Origin: Kryptolebias marmoratus
Taxonomy: Eukaryota > Chordata > Actinopteri > Cyprinodontiformes > Rivulidae
Assembly: GCF_001649575.2 (NCBI RefSeq)
Contig: NC_051434.1
Span: forward strand, 21,236,858 to 21,300,857
Direction: 5' to 3'
DNA: 64,000 bases
Shown one piece after another: positions 22,630 through 33,972 of this stretch. Both the position numbers and the translations under genes were made by a program. Positions within the stretch are counted from its first letter, which is position 1; each line of letters starts with the position of its first letter. A model generated the notes under the pieces. That model saw only the letters and a list, made by a program, of their open reading frames with translations. It ran no database searches and had not been told where the DNA came from.

Positions 22630-23545
22630 TCTATCTATTACCAAAATATGTCAGGAACCACTGGACAGATTTTAATGAAACTTGCAGAAAGTAATCACTG
22701 GATGTATATCTACAACTGAGTAACATTTAGATTCAGCGTGATACAAGATGGCTGCCACAGCTTAATGGTATTAAAAACTCAAAAATGTCTGTAACTCAGT
22801 CAGTTTTACAGATATTGAGGTAAAACCTGTTGTGATAGGTGATGAGACTAATCGCCCAACAAAGACTGTGGGCACTAACACTGCACAACATTTTTGCCTA
22901 AAACTTTGGTGTTAACTGGTAAACCCAGCACTATCTCTCTGTTAGCAAAATATTTAATTAAAATCCACCCAGTGGTTAATGAGATATTTTGCTAACAGGC
23001 AAACAGGATTGATTCCAAAAGTTAGTGCTATGGTTTTGAACACAGCATTTAGTAGCACTTGAGTGAATGACTCTCAGCTAAAGCCAAACCAAATTTTGGT
23101 ACATTATTTAAAACATAGCCATTTTTGTGTTTCACAAGGTCAGTTACCTGAATTGTGTTAGGGCCTAAAGTTAATCAAGTGTAGATGCAATTATTTCCTG
23201 AAAGTTTGAATAAAATATGTTCAGTAGTTCATAAGATAATTAGCAAAACAAAGGACATAGTTGGCTACAAATACATAAAGCGATTGGCAAAATTTTAAAC
23301 AAAGTCTTTCTGCTATCTGTCAGCACTCAGACTTTGTGTTGGAGATCAGTCTTGACTACCAGCGCACCTATTTTTAGGTTATTATCTCCAAAAATTAACA
23401 TTTTATAAATGTACAGACAATTACTTTCTGCAAGTTTTATTGAGATCTGTGAGATACTTTGTCAACAGACAGACAAACAAGCAAACACACAGATACAAGC
23501 AGTTACATGATCACCTGCTTTTTATGGCGGTGAGCGATGCCAGGC
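22630..23545 (+). repeat. Dispersed non-coding repeat in a col9a1 intron
   Basis: The block runs from ACCAAAATATGTCAGGAACC to GCGGTGAGCGATGCC and includes recurring motifs (GGCTGCCACAGCTTAA, GTCTGTAACTCAGTCAG, AAATCCACCCAGTGG). Similar pieces recur at 8249-8470, 36960-37220 and 42930-43060. No coding capacity; class unknown. Confidence 0.5.
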
Positions 23546-23628
23546 ATTGAATCATATTTCTTTCAGATTTAAATGATTAACATGTTGAATCTGTTGTTTT
23601 TCTGTGCTTGTCAAACAAAAAATTGCAG

Positions 23629-23700
23629 GGTCCACCTGGACCCAGAGGAGGACCTGGCGTTTCAGGCCCTCCTGGTCCACCTGGTCCACCAGGGCCTGTG
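23629..23700 (+). CDS. col9a1: col9a1 exon, COL3
   Basis: A 72-nt exon from GPPGPRGGPGVSG to GPPGPV. The acceptor is weak in pyrimidines (AAATTGCAG) but the frame is unambiguous. Donor GTAAGA. Confidence 0.9.
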
Positions 23701-24194
23701 GTAAGAACCAGCTCTAACTCCTGTCTTATATTTTACATAGTGAAGGGACACATATGTTGTACTGGCGGGCTTTCAAAACTACTTTGTGAGCCTTTATGAA
23801 GTAGCTACATTTGGGGTTCCTGCTCCTGACTGTCAACATTGGCTGATGCTGGCAAAATAAGAGAACTGTCCCTCCAAGGCTTATCATTTCATCATAAATT
23901 TCCTATAAACCTACAACAGCAGTCTGCAACCTGTGCCTCTGAGACCGCATGCAACTCTTTGGTCTCTCTGTAGTGGTTCTTTGTAGCTTTGACCAAAAAT
24001 AACATGAAAATGAGTGTTTAAGAGTGTTATAGAGTATGTGTTTTCTTTTAATTATCCTGTAAATTTAACCTTTTTAAAACTGGTAATGAAGATGCTGACA
24101 GGAAAAACAACAACACACACACTACACCGTCTTCTCACTGTCTCTACACACAAATACACACACATACGCAATCTTTCAGCTGTTTCTGTCATCT

Positions 24195-24410
24195 CTCTCA
24201 CTGCCTTAGTTTAGTAATATCATGTTTTAGTAGTTTAGTTATCCTGTACCTTAATTGGCATTATCATGTTCTGTAACTTTGTATTGTTGTTTAGTTTAGT
24301 TTTCTCTCTTGTATTTTGTCTGTAACTTTGTCTGTAATTTTGTTCTTGTGTTGTAAAGCACTTTGAGTCACCTTGTGCTGAAAAGTGCTATATAAATAAA
24401 TTTTACTTTC
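24195..24410 (+). mobile_element. 3' tail fragment of the membrane-ORF retroelement family
   Basis: TTTAGTAATATCATGTTTTA, TTTAGTTATCCTGTACC and TTGTAAAGCACTTTGAGTCA... followed by AAAGTGCTATATAAATAAA closely match 50152-50320. No 5' ORF is attached, so this looks like a 5'-truncated insertion. The next 200 bases are T/A-rich (TTTTTAGCTT runs). Confidence 0.75.
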
Positions 24411-25089
24411 ACTTTCACTTTCCTGTTTTTAGCTTTCCTATCTGTTTTTCTACTTTTAGCTACAGTTTTACTAACAATAGCACCTGTTTTGCTCATTATA
24501 GTTTCTAGCCACTGTTCTGCTGTTTTTAGTTTTTAGCTTCTGTTCTGTTTTTAACCTTTAGCTTGTGTTCTGTTAATTTTAGCTTCTGCTTGCTTCAACT
24601 TTAACAACTCAGCTTTTCTGCAAACGGGCAGAAACAGTTCTGTTGATTGTAGAGGTTGCACACCACTGACCTACATGATGTTCCCCTGTGTCGGTGTTTG
24701 AGAAAGGGCAGGAACTCTCCAACACCTGGCTCGATCTGTTGGTTATCATCCATCACAAGCAGACTGTAACAAATCACAGACAACAGTCTGTGCCAAGTAC
24801 CATTTCTACACTATTCGGCATCACTGCATCATGCCAAAGTTGACAAACCAGATAATTTTAAAGTTTTGTATCAGGAACCTGCTGTTTTTGAAACACAACT
24901 CTGTTAACCTACATGACTTTGTCTGAAAATGCAACATTCCTGCCTGAACTCCAATATCCCTTGTGTGTGATGATTTGCATGCAATGTTTTCTAATTACAT
25001 GTTTATTAAGACTGGAGGGTTTTGTGGTGTGGGGTACTTATGCGGACATCTAAACCCATCATTTTAGATGTGACTGTGCTGTGTTTTAG

Positions 25090-25128
25090 GGACCACCCGG
25101 TGCCAACAGTGAGGGGAGTGGGGAAGCT
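25090..25128 (+). CDS. col9a1: col9a1 exon, COL3 end / NC3
   Basis: A 39-nt exon encoding GPPGANSEGSGEA. The triplet repeat ends here and NC3 begins. Acceptor GTTTTAG, donor GTGAGT. Confidence 0.9.
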
Positions 25129-25264
25129 GTGAGTGTTTTACTGTCTGCCAAATGTTTCCTGGATGCATGGCAATGGGAGTGGTGGCTGAATAACCCGGTG
25201 ATAATAAAGAGGCTGTTCAGCAGCCCTGCTTGTTGAGTATCTGACTGTGTGTGCATGTTTGCAG

Positions 25265-25321
25265 TGTCCCGCTGCCTGCCCTGCTGGACCTCGAGGATTG
25301 GCTGGGTTGCCAGGGATGAAG
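25265..25321 (+). CDS. col9a1: col9a1 exon, NC3 cysteines and start of COL2
   Basis: A 57-nt exon encoding CPAACPAGPRGLAGLPGMK. The two cysteines correspond to the CPNACP motif of alpha-1(IX) NC3, used for inter-chain disulfides; GPRGLAG starts COL2. Acceptor TTTGCAG, donor GTGAGG. Confidence 0.95.
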
Positions 25322-25689
25322 GTGAGGAATGTTAATGAACACAAACCAGACAGCAACAGCATCTATGCAAATGCATCTGTTTTAGTTTTTTTTCCCTGAC
25401 AGAAATAAAAAAACATGAATCTACCAGGTTCTTCACACATGGAAAACCACATCACCATGTGGAATCACACAAACATGTTTTAATTGTTCTAATATCGCTG
25501 GGGAAATGTGCAAAACATGTTCTTCACATGTGTTGTTCTTGTGGTTTTTCTGTAAGAGGCTGGATGGAAATAAAGAAAAAAACAGTCACAGTCAGAATTA
25601 AAATGTAAGTACAATATACAGATAAGTAACTACAATAATCTGGTGATTATTATCTCTACACTCTTGGCATGAAGACTTGGCAGATTTTA

Positions 25690-25990
25690 TAATCCCAAGT
25701 TTTTAAAATTTATTTTCAAACCAAAGTGTAGAAGCTGTGTATAAAAAATCTGAATCCTACCAATGACTGTACAACCTCCTTTAGCACCAATAACTCTCTG
25801 TAGTGGTTTTCTATAGGATTCTATCAGCTTGTCCCATGGTTGTGGAGGAACTTTGGCCCACTCTTCTTTCCATCGTTGCTTCATTTCATTGAGGTTTGCA
25901 GACATTTGTTTCTGCTCAGCTCTCTTAAGGTCCCACCACAGCATTTCAGTCAGACTGAGGTCTCTCCACAACTGACTTACAAAAGATCAA
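25690..25990 (-). mobile_element. Tc1/mariner transposase C-terminal fragment
   Basis: Minus frame: LTEMLWWDLKRAEQKQM, then EEWAKVPPQPWDKLIESYR, the end of a Tc1-type transposase following the LNP-E-x-LW motif. Only the last third is present. Confidence 0.85.
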
Positions 25991-26704
25991 GTTTGGTTGT
26001 AAAGGTTGAGGTGCACAAGGGTCCACTGTTTCGTCTAGTACACAACATTCAGGATTCCTATGTTGATAAATAAGGAAATGTATGGAATTTGATTTAAGTA
26101 TTATCCATATCTGGATAGAGACAAAAGAAAGCAGAGTATGGAAAAACATTAGTATTTCCAGACTATGTTGAATTCTCTAAAAAACAAAAATATAAATTTG
26201 TAAAAGTTGTTACATCACAACAACAATATTTTTTTATATGTGAAAAAAATATGTCATAGTGACAACAGTGTGAACATTGGGTTGCCATCAACTAGAAACT
26301 GAAACAGGGCATGTAGATCAATCTTTGTTGATGGACCCCTTTGTAATACTTTTAGTAATACCCATGCATCCATTTTCTTTAGCTGCTTCTTCTTTCGGGG
26401 TTGCAGGGAGCTGGTGCTTATCTCCAGCAGTCACTGTGTGAGAGGCTTTTAGAGGGACTGTTGGTAATATCAACAAGGAAAATGCAACAACTTTAATTGT
26501 TTACCTGACAAGCATATGCAGGTCTATGTATGAAGACTTAAATAAATTAAAAATATTTTGTCAGATTTGTATGTCGGAATAAATTTAAATAAATTCTGAC
26601 CCAAAAGGAGAATGTCTCATAAAAAACACATTTTATTTCAAATAATACAGAAATAAAGATATTATTCTTATCCTTATTCTTATTATTTTGAATAATACTT
26701 TCAG

Positions 26705-26758
26705 GGACATGAAGGAGTTCCAGGTGAGCCTGGAAAAGATGGAAAACCTGGAGAAAAG
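26705..26758 (+). CDS. col9a1: col9a1 exon, COL2
   Basis: A 54-nt exon encoding GHEGVPGEPGKDGKPGEK; acceptor CTTTCAG, donor GTATGT. Confidence 0.92.
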
Positions 26759-27003
26759 GTATGTACATAGAAAAGAAAAGAAAAGAAAACAAAAGGAAAG
26801 GAAAGAAACAACAAAACAAAATCTTCATCTGTCCCATTGAACATATGACAGAATGATGTTTCAATGTGCTTTTCTATGAATCTGATGCAGAAAAAAAGTG
26901 CACAAAAATGTCTTACTTGGGTCTAAAGAGACGTTAGAAATAATTACAAATATTTCTTTTAAATTTTAATGTTTTTTTGTTTTGTTTTTTTGTCTTTTAC
27001 CAG

Positions 27004-27057
27004 GGAGACACTGGAGAACCAGGCTCTCAGGGAGCACCAGGTCGCATTGGTGATGAT
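27004..27057 (+). CDS. col9a1: col9a1 exon, COL2
   Basis: A 54-nt exon encoding GDTGEPGSQGAPGRIGDD; acceptor TTTACCAG, donor GTAGGA. Confidence 0.92.
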
Positions 27058-27166
27058 GTAGGAAAACATCAGTGTTCACATTTTAATCATGTCCATAAAT
27101 ATTTATATTTGTCTGAAAATTATAAATTGAAGCAAAAATGTTACAACATAAATATTTGGATTTTAG

Positions 27167-27220
27167 GGACAAAGAGGTCCAATTGGCTTTCCGGGAACCC
27201 CTGGAGAGAAGGGAGACAGG
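27167..27220 (+). CDS. col9a1: col9a1 exon, COL2
   Basis: A 54-nt exon encoding GQRGPIGFPGTPGEKGDR; acceptor GATTTTAG, donor GTAAGT. Confidence 0.92.
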
Positions 27221-27296
27221 GTAAGTTTTACAGCGATTGATTTTTCCTTTGTCTGTTGATGAGTGATGATGAGATCTGACTCCCCTCCATTTGCAG

Positions 27297-27350
27297 GGTC
27301 CACCTGGTTACAATGGGGCTCCTGGACCCACCGGCCCACCTGGAGCTCCT
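27297..27350 (+). CDS. col9a1: col9a1 exon, COL2
   Basis: A 54-nt exon encoding GPPGYNGAPGPTGPPGAP; acceptor ATTTGCAG, donor GTAAGC. Confidence 0.92.
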
Positions 27351-27434
27351 GTAAGCATGAGTCAGATTTTGTACCTTGTGTGGCTTTTGCTCTTGTATTA
27401 AGAAGATCAGGAACTGATAGATTGCTCTGTTCAG

Positions 27435-27488
27435 GGTGTGGAGGGAATCCGTGGACGCCTGGGTTTGCCAGGGCCTAAGGGAGATGAT
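27435..27488 (+). CDS. col9a1: col9a1 exon, COL2
   Basis: A 54-nt exon encoding GVEGIRGRLGLPGPKGDD; acceptor CTGTTCAG, donor GTAAGT. Confidence 0.92.
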
Positions 27489-27525
27489 GTAAGTCCTAAA
27501 TGTTTGATTAGACTACAGGGTGGGC

Positions 27526-27880
27526 CATTTATGTAGATTTGCATTGACAATCCAACACAATGGGCAGCACTTTGAACGCATTTTATAACTGGTAAGGAAC
27601 TTGTAAATAACTCTTGAAAGAATAAAGTTACAATAAAACCAAGCATACCGTTGTTTTTCTTGTGAAATTCCCAATAAGTTTGATGTGTCACATGACCATC
27701 TTCCCATTGAAAAAAACAAAGGTTGGATTCAAAATGGCCAACTTTAAAATGGCCGGCATGGTCACCACTCATCTTGAAAAGTTCCCCTCCTCCCACATAC
27801 TAATGTGCCACAAACAGGAAGTTAATATCACCAACCATTCCCATTTTATTAAGGTGTATCCATATAAATGGTCCACCCTG
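27526..27880. mobile_element. TA-flanked MITE in a col9a1 intron
   Basis: Termini CAGGGTGGGCCATTTATGTA and (reverse complement of the right end) CAGGGTGGACCATTTATATG are inverted repeats. Both sides have TA (27524-27525 and 27881-27882), the mariner-type target. It is about 355 bp, has no transposase, and ends about 55 bases before a coding exon. Confidence 0.85.
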
Positions 27881-27934
27881 TACATTATGGAACAAAAAGA
27901 CAACAGTAATAAAAAAAAGCTTCATGTTAATTAG

Positions 27935-27988
27935 GGAGCTGTGGGACCTCAAGGATTGCAGGGTGTTCCAGGGGAGAAAGGAGAACCC
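27935..27988 (+). CDS. col9a1: col9a1 exon, COL2
   Basis: A 54-nt exon encoding GAVGPQGLQGVPGEKGEP. The acceptor (TTAATTAG) is weak and lies about 55 bases after a MITE insertion at 27526-27880; donor GTAAGT. Confidence 0.9.
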
Positions 27989-28067
27989 GTAAGTATTTGA
28001 GGTATTGCTTTTATAACTAATTCATTCTGAGCATGTGATTTTCTAACTGTGTGATGTGGCCCTACAG

Positions 28068-28121
28068 GGAGAACCTGGCAAAGATGGCTTGGATGGACTT
28101 CCTGGAGCTGATGGTGCAAAA
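28068..28121 (+). CDS. col9a1: col9a1 exon, COL2
   Basis: A 54-nt exon encoding GEPGKDGLDGLPGADGAK; acceptor CCCTACAG, donor GTAATA. Confidence 0.92.
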
Positions 28122-28757
28122 GTAATATCTATACTGTATTAAAATATAATCTTGGTCCCTTGTGTTAATGCATGTGTATATGCATTATTGGGAAGTTAGA
28201 ACATCATAGATAGCTGAAAAAGACTCATGAAAAATAAGACAAGAGAGACAAGAGACAAGAGAGATACCAGTCATCTGAGTTTGTGGCAAAAGATTTTTTT
28301 TTTTAAATCTTGGTAAAATATTGTCTCATCATATTCCTGTGGACCCAGGATCCTGCCCTGTCCTTGTGTAGATGGTCCTATTACATCACTATTATTTTTA
28401 CATCTCCAAACTTTCCCCACTGAACATTTGAGTAGCTATGCTAGCAGCATGCAAACTTGTTAGATTTCCTCTACATAATATGTCTCACATTGATACCATC
28501 CTATTTCACCAGAAAAAGACATGATGTACTCAGTTTTACTGTCTGAAATGGCTGTTTTAGGAATGAACTATTCTGCATTGTGTCAGCAGGCCAGTGAGCC
28601 CCCTAAAACCTTGCAGTTAGCAGCACAAATGTAAAATAATCATAATAATGCTACACTTGTTCAAAATTGATTGAATAAATACAGAAATGTAATGCTCAGA
28701 ATGTGTCTATCTAAACATAAATCAAATATTTGTATAAACTATGAATTTCCTCTGCAG

Positions 28758-28811
28758 GGAGAACCTGGTGCATCAGGAGCTGTTGGTGTCAGAGGGATCA
28801 CTGGGATTCCA
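28758..28811 (+). CDS. col9a1: col9a1 exon, COL2
   Basis: A 54-nt exon encoding GEPGASGAVGVRGITGIP; acceptor CTCTGCAG, donor GTAAGT. Confidence 0.92.
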
Positions 28812-28977
28812 GTAAGTCCAACTTCATTTTCTTTGACTGCTACAATTTTCAACTCACTTGCATCATTTTCTAAAAGTTACTGTCATCAGCTACTTGCTCT
28901 TTCAAATTAAGTGAAAGAAATTTCTCTCTGAAACAACATAAAAAGTCCTCCATCTATCCCTTCACCCACTCATTTTC

Positions 28978-29045
28978 ATCCATCCATCCATCCATCCATC
29001 CATCCATCCATCCATCCATCCATCCATCCATCCATCAATCCATCC
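28978..29045. repeat. (ATCC)n microsatellite
   Basis: About 16 tetranucleotide units with one change near the end. Confidence 0.95.
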
Positions 29046-29193
29046 AACGGCTCTCTTTCATCGACTTTTCATCCACCAATTCAACGTCAATTCCTCCAGC
29101 AGTTTGGGTCTGCACTGGGGCCGCCTCTTAGAAAAAAAGAAAACCAGAAACAAAAAGTAAAACTTCCAAAGCAAGGCACACATGAGGCATCCT

Positions 29194-29575
29194 AAAGATA
29201 GTATCTCACTGGCCTGTGGCTAGTTGGCAAATGGGATTCGCAAAGGAGTCTGTGGAATATCTGGCGATGTTCGCAGTGGTTCTCAATTTCCTTGCATGAG
29301 TCACAGAGATGTGCAGTCCTGTTATTTGAGTTTTGAAAAGAAGTTATACTACTGATTTGCTCTACAAATTTTCACAGTCATCGATCCCTCCCTTGGGCTT
29401 GTTTAAAAACTGGCTGTTCAAAAAATGACCACAAAGCTCACAGTTCATTAGGCCGCAAACACCTAAAATCCAATGAGACAGCAATGGAAAATTGGTGTTT
29501 TTTCTAATAATTTTTTCACAATTTTAAATCTCCAACTTGTCTCCAACAGTTGCAATTCAGTCAGATACTGCCTTG
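29194..29575 (+). repeat. Copy of the dispersed inverted-repeat (MITE-like) family
   Basis: The left end AAAGATAGTATCTCACTGG and right end CAGTCAGATACTGCCTT are inverted repeats (shared AGTATCTCACTG core), with the family block GATTCGCAAAGGAGTCT. It is shorter than the 45.4-kb copy. The intron from 29576 to 30033 shows nothing further. Confidence 0.65.
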
Positions 29576-30033
29576 TTCAGATTCCCAAACCACCTCATCT
29601 GACTCTTTTTGATGTAGATCAGTGGCTCAACTCCAAGCTTCCTCGAACAACAGAGCTACTCAATAGTTGGAACTTACAAGCCATAAAGACCTCCTACTTT
29701 AGCTTGATTACATTTTTCAGCTGATTTACAACATCAACTAGAATTCTATTTTTTCTTAAAGTAGTAGGCTCTGAACTGTGCTAAAGTTATATGTACTTTG
29801 AATGTAGTTTGAATACACAAAATTATGTTTTTTTATTTGTACTTTTTTACAGAAACGTTAAACACCTTGCTTTGAAATTTTAAGAAACTATTTAAATTTC
29901 ACATTTTTTAATAGATTAAGCTGTTTTGACTCAACACAATTACTGGTTTCCATGTGTCAATTCTCATTTTTGATTAAAAACAAATATGGGCTGGTAACTT
30001 TTAGTTTATTTTTGTTTGGCATATTGTTCCTAG

Positions 30034-30078
30034 GGACTGCCAGGAAAGCAGGGAATAGTGGGACCCCCTGGAGAAAAG
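30034..30078 (+). CDS. col9a1: col9a1 exon, COL2
   Basis: A 45-nt exon encoding GLPGKQGIVGPPGEK; acceptor TTCCTAG, donor GTAATT. Confidence 0.92.
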
Positions 30079-30229
30079 GTAATTCATTTACTTCCTCATT
30101 TGATGAAGCATGGCCTTTTACTCAAATTGTTACATGTACAACTTTTTCCAATCTCCAGCCTTGATGTTTTGGCAGATAAAGGTTAAAATAATTACAAATA
30201 ACTCGGAGTCATTCCTGTTGTCGATTTAG

Positions 30230-30283
30230 GGTGAAACTGGCACTGAGGGATCCACTGGGCCAGCTGGACTTCCTGGAAAAACT
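30230..30283 (+). CDS. col9a1: col9a1 exon, COL2
   Basis: A 54-nt exon encoding GETGTEGSTGPAGLPGKT; acceptor GATTTAG, donor GTGAGA. Confidence 0.92.
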
Positions 30284-30382
30284 GTGAGACACCCTTCCTC
30301 ACAACATTATAATATTAGCTTGATTATCTGTTATTTTGATTGTTATATTTATAAGCCTGTCCACTCTTTTCTGTTCATAAAG

Positions 30383-30436
30383 GGGGAGCCTGGGAAAAAT
30401 GGAGCTGATGGTAAACCTGGAGAAAAAGGAGCTACT
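30383..30436 (+). CDS. col9a1: col9a1 exon, COL2
   Basis: A 54-nt exon encoding GEPGKNGADGKPGEKGAT. The acceptor is an unusual ATAAAG; donor GTGGGT. Frame and length agree with the neighbours. Confidence 0.9.
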
Positions 30437-30590
30437 GTGGGTTTGATTTTTACTTTTCACTTGTTATTTCCAGTTTTTCTGTTGGTTTCCATGTTAAGTC
30501 AGAGCCATACAGTTTGTGCACATGTTAGTTAAGTGGATACTGCTATATTGATTTGGAAGCCGTGAGTAACATGCTCATTTCAATATGCAG

Positions 30591-30644
30591 GGAGATGCAG
30601 GAAAAGAAGGGCTGGTGGGGCCAACAGGTCCACCAGGACTACAG
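30591..30644 (+). CDS. col9a1: col9a1 exon, COL2
   Basis: A 54-nt exon encoding GDAGKEGLVGPTGPPGLQ; acceptor ATATGCAG, donor GTAAGG. Confidence 0.92.
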
Positions 30645-31362
30645 GTAAGGCGTCCTTTTCTCTCTGGGGGCAACAGGGAACTACTCTTGGTGGCAGTATT
30701 GTGTCAATGTCATGAATAAATGAATGAATAAACCTAAACACTGTGGTACAAAAGTGTGTGTGCTGGGTGTATTATCATTGTGTAATACAAGTGCAGCAGC
30801 TGGGTCACAAGGTCAATGCAAAATAAGTTTTTTTTACTATTACATTTTTGAAGTGGCGCTCTAAGACATAATTATCAAAAGTTAGTACCTTATTAGTCAT
30901 GACATCAGTCATAGGGCATGGAGTATAGAGGAAAGGGCAGAAGTCTTCATCCAAGTGAGGCTAACAGTTAGCTAAAGACAGGCGCTTTTTTTCATTTTTT
31001 TTAAGTCTTTCTCAACAAAACACCAGTGTTAAAGAATTCTAAATGAGCTAATATGAAACCCGTACACTTTTGCATGACACGTTTGTTTAATTTGTGGCTG
31101 TTTTCTCAACTTAACAATGCTGTAGTACTACTAAATGTACAGGTATGTGTGCTGAGCGTAAACTGTGTTCATGTCGACGGTGCTGAGGCACCTTAACACA
31201 GACATTGTTTGGTTGAGAAAAGAATGACAAACCAAGCAAATGTTGTCAGGCAAAAGTGTAGAGGTTTAGTATTAGTTAATGTAATCTTCTTTCACACCAG
31301 CACGTTTTAGTTTCATCTGGAATAAGTATCCAGTAATTTTCTTTTGGATCTTATATCAAAAG

Positions 31363-31434
31363 GGTGTAAAAGGACATAAAGGTAACACTGGTGCCAAAGG
31401 AATGAAAGGCCATACTGGGCACAAAGGTGATCAG
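31363..31434 (+). CDS. col9a1: col9a1 exon, COL2
   Basis: A 72-nt exon of eight triplets from GVKGHKGNTGAKG to GHKGDQ, rich in Lys. Acceptor ATCAAAAG (weak), donor GTGAGA. Confidence 0.9.
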
Positions 31435-31541
31435 GTGAGACAAATTGTTTTAGTTTTTCTTAAGTTAAACAGAAATATTGTTAAAAAAAAGAAATAAAAT
31501 AAAATCAGCAAATCACACAATCATTACCATATGTTGTTTAG

Positions 31542-31577
31542 GGACCCATTGGACCAGTGGGACCAAAAGGAAGTCAG
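31542..31577 (+). CDS. col9a1: col9a1 exon, COL2
   Basis: A 36-nt exon encoding GPIGPVGPKGSQ; acceptor TTGTTTAG, donor GTAAGA. Confidence 0.92.
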
Positions 31578-31664
31578 GTAAGACTCATTATTTCTTTCTT
31601 TGATTAACTTCTTACCCCTTTAGTTTATTAGTTACGCACTTAACGTGTCACTGTTCTCAAATAG

Positions 31665-31709
31665 GGGGACCCAGGTCTTACAGGAAATTCTGGAGTCAAA
31701 GGAGATCAG
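31665..31709 (+). CDS. col9a1: col9a1 exon, COL2
   Basis: A 45-nt exon encoding GDPGLTGNSGVKGDQ; acceptor CAAATAG, donor GTATTC. Confidence 0.92.
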
Positions 31710-31929
31710 GTATTCACCAACACATACTGACTCGACTGTAAATTTAAAAACCATCTTGTTTCAATATTAGGGTTTTATACATCAGGAAATAATAAAAGAT
31801 TATCTGGTCTTTATCATGCAGTAAAGTGATTTAAATCTAACCTCAAGTGTAAAAAAACCACAACAAACTCAACCATGTCATTATTTATGAAACAAAAAAC
31901 AAAGCCAAAATAATAAAAAAAACTGTGTG

Positions 31930-32740
31930 AAAAACAAACTCCACCCCCTGATCCAGCAGCTTGTAGAACCTTAGCAGCAAGTTTTTGTAGGGCTTTATCA
32001 GATTGTCATGGTTTCAGACAAGTTGACTGACCTTTACAACACCTTGATTGTTTTATTTTTTAAGCCGTTCTATTGCAGATTAGCTGCTGTGTTTGGGATC
32101 ATTGTTCTGTTGTATCATGACCCAGTTTGGTCCAATCATGAGCTGTCAGACAGATGTCCTCACATTTTACTCTAGAATCCTTTGGTCTACAGAAGAGTTC
32201 ATGGTTGACTCATTGACTGTAAGGAGCCCAAACCATCAGCCCTCCACCACCAATGACATACCAATGAGTTGTTTGAGCTGATTTGCTGTGCTTGGATTCG
32301 CCAAGTATGTTGCTGTGCATTATAGGAAAACATCTCCACTTTAGTCTTTCACCCAAAGTAGCTCATTCAGATTATTCTTTACAACTCTAAGTCATGCTGC
32401 CATGTTATTTTTAGAGAGAAGTCCTGCAACCTTTTCAAATAAATCATACTTGTTCAACCCTTTTCTAATTTTCCTGTCATGAATTTTACCCTTTAATTTG
32501 TTAACAGAGGCCTGTAAATCTGAGATGGAGCTGTTGAGTGTTTTTTTTTTCTTTCTGAGCATTGCATGGATTGGCAGCTGTCTTAAATGTTTTCCACTTA
32601 TGAATAATCTTTATCTCTCTAGAAAGGTGGATTCCAAATAGTTTCAGAACCACCTTTAACTTTTCATGGATTCATGAGCAGCAACAGTTGCTTCTCTAAG
32701 GTCATTGCTGATGTCTTTCCACCTTGACATTTGGTAAAAC
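31930..32740 (-). mobile_element. Decayed Tc1/mariner transposase
   Basis: On the minus strand this corresponds to a Tc1 transposase centre: the bases at about 32085-32240 correspond to the M-x-QQ-x-D region, and CCCTCCACCACCAATGACAT corresponds to the VKHGGG region. Many stops and indels; no ORF remains. Confidence 0.65.
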
Positions 32741-32808
32741 ACACCTGTATGTTCCAGAGCAGCAAACTGACAAAACTCCTGCTTTGTTTAAAAAATAATG
32801 ACTTAGAG

Positions 32809-32939
32809 CAGGGGTAGACAATCCTGGTCCTGGAGAGCCACTATCCTGCAGGTTTTACTTGTTTCCCTGCTCCAACACACCTGAAACAAGTAAAACATGC
32901 AGGATGGTGGCCCTCGAGGACCAGGATTGCCCACCCCTG
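32809..32939. mobile_element. Short hAT-type MITE with perfect 8-bp target duplication
   Basis: The ends CAGGGGTAGACAATCCTGGT and CAGGGGTGGGCAATCCTGGT (reverse of the right end) form long inverted repeats over nearly the whole 131 bp. ACTTAGAG flanks both sides (32801-32808 and 32940-32947), an 8-bp duplication as expected for hAT. Confidence 0.93.
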
Positions 32940-33130
32940 ACTTAGAGGAATCCACAGTGTGTTTTTGTACACATGAGGTTAGATTTGAATACTTTTAGCC
33001 TCTGGCAAAGAAAAAAAAATGTATTACTTTTTTATGTCTTCATATGTAAAACTCATCAGCGTTTGCTATTTGTATGACCCATTTGTTTGTGGATTTGAAA
33101 CAAGATAACTTCTCTTTGTGTGTGTTTTAG

Positions 33131-33163
33131 GGCGCTCCTGGTGTGTCTGGAATCAAAGGAGAG
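33131..33163 (+). CDS. col9a1: col9a1 exon, COL2
   Basis: A 33-nt exon encoding GAPGVSGIKGE. The missing third residue of the last triplet is supplied by the Arg that opens the next exon, so the helix is not interrupted. Acceptor GTTTTAG, donor GTATTA. Confidence 0.92.
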
Positions 33164-33408
33164 GTATTAAGAAATGATTTTGATTTAAGCAGAATATGTG
33201 TTTGTATCCACACAAAAGAATGTAAACTAGCTTAACATGTACAAAATTAGCCCATCTGATACAAAATTCTTCCCCTGAGAATATACTGTGAACGAAAAGT
33301 ACCACAAGGACAAGAAGCACTGAAATTTAAAGGGATTATCCAGTCATCTTAACTCAAGGCCACTGTTGGAAATCCAGTCCTGTTACTGATTTACACTTTA
33401 ACTGCCAG

Positions 33409-33555
33409 CGTGGAGAAAAAGGCCAAAGAGGAGCTACAGGAGCTGATGGCAGACCGGGCCAACCTGGACATGAAGGTGCAGCGGGTCCCATGGGAGCCCG
33501 AGGGTTGGAGGGAGAACCGGGTCTTCCTGGACCACCAGGCTCCAGAGGGTTACCT
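33409..33555 (+). CDS. col9a1: col9a1 exon, end of COL2
   Basis: A 147-nt exon starting [14 protein letters not shown] and ending PPGSRGLP. It contributes 49 residues. With the other exons COL2 totals 339 residues up to the GPK of the next exon. Acceptor CTGCCAG, donor GTAAGT. Confidence 0.93.
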
Positions 33556-33972
33556 GTAAGTCATCCACTCCTCTCACTAATGATTATATCCACTTAAGCA
33601 GTACACTAACAGCCTTTAGAGCTACACTTTAAATTGACACACTAAGTGGATCGAAGGGGGCCAGAAATGGCCTGTTTGTTCAACATATGATTTATGATTT
33701 CATTACAAGCTTTTGCTGCTTGTTTCTTTTATTTCTACCATTGCATTGTTCAAGACCAAATATGTGAAAATTAAGCAAACACTTCTGTGCTCATCTGTAG
33801 CCCCTTAGAGGTTCAATACTTTCCTGTAAGGTAAACAGACTCATGTTACGAATTTTGTCAGCTCAGATGCTTTATGAAGGATGTTCACACTGAGAAGAAA
33901 TTAATTGTTTGTGTACAAATCCAGGCAACATTAACCTCTAGGCTACATCATTTGTTGATGTTCATTTGGCAG

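Noticed and set aside
28978..29045. Tandem repeat considered as a CRISPR-like or satellite array
   Set aside because: A simple ATCC microsatellite without spacers, in a eukaryotic intron.
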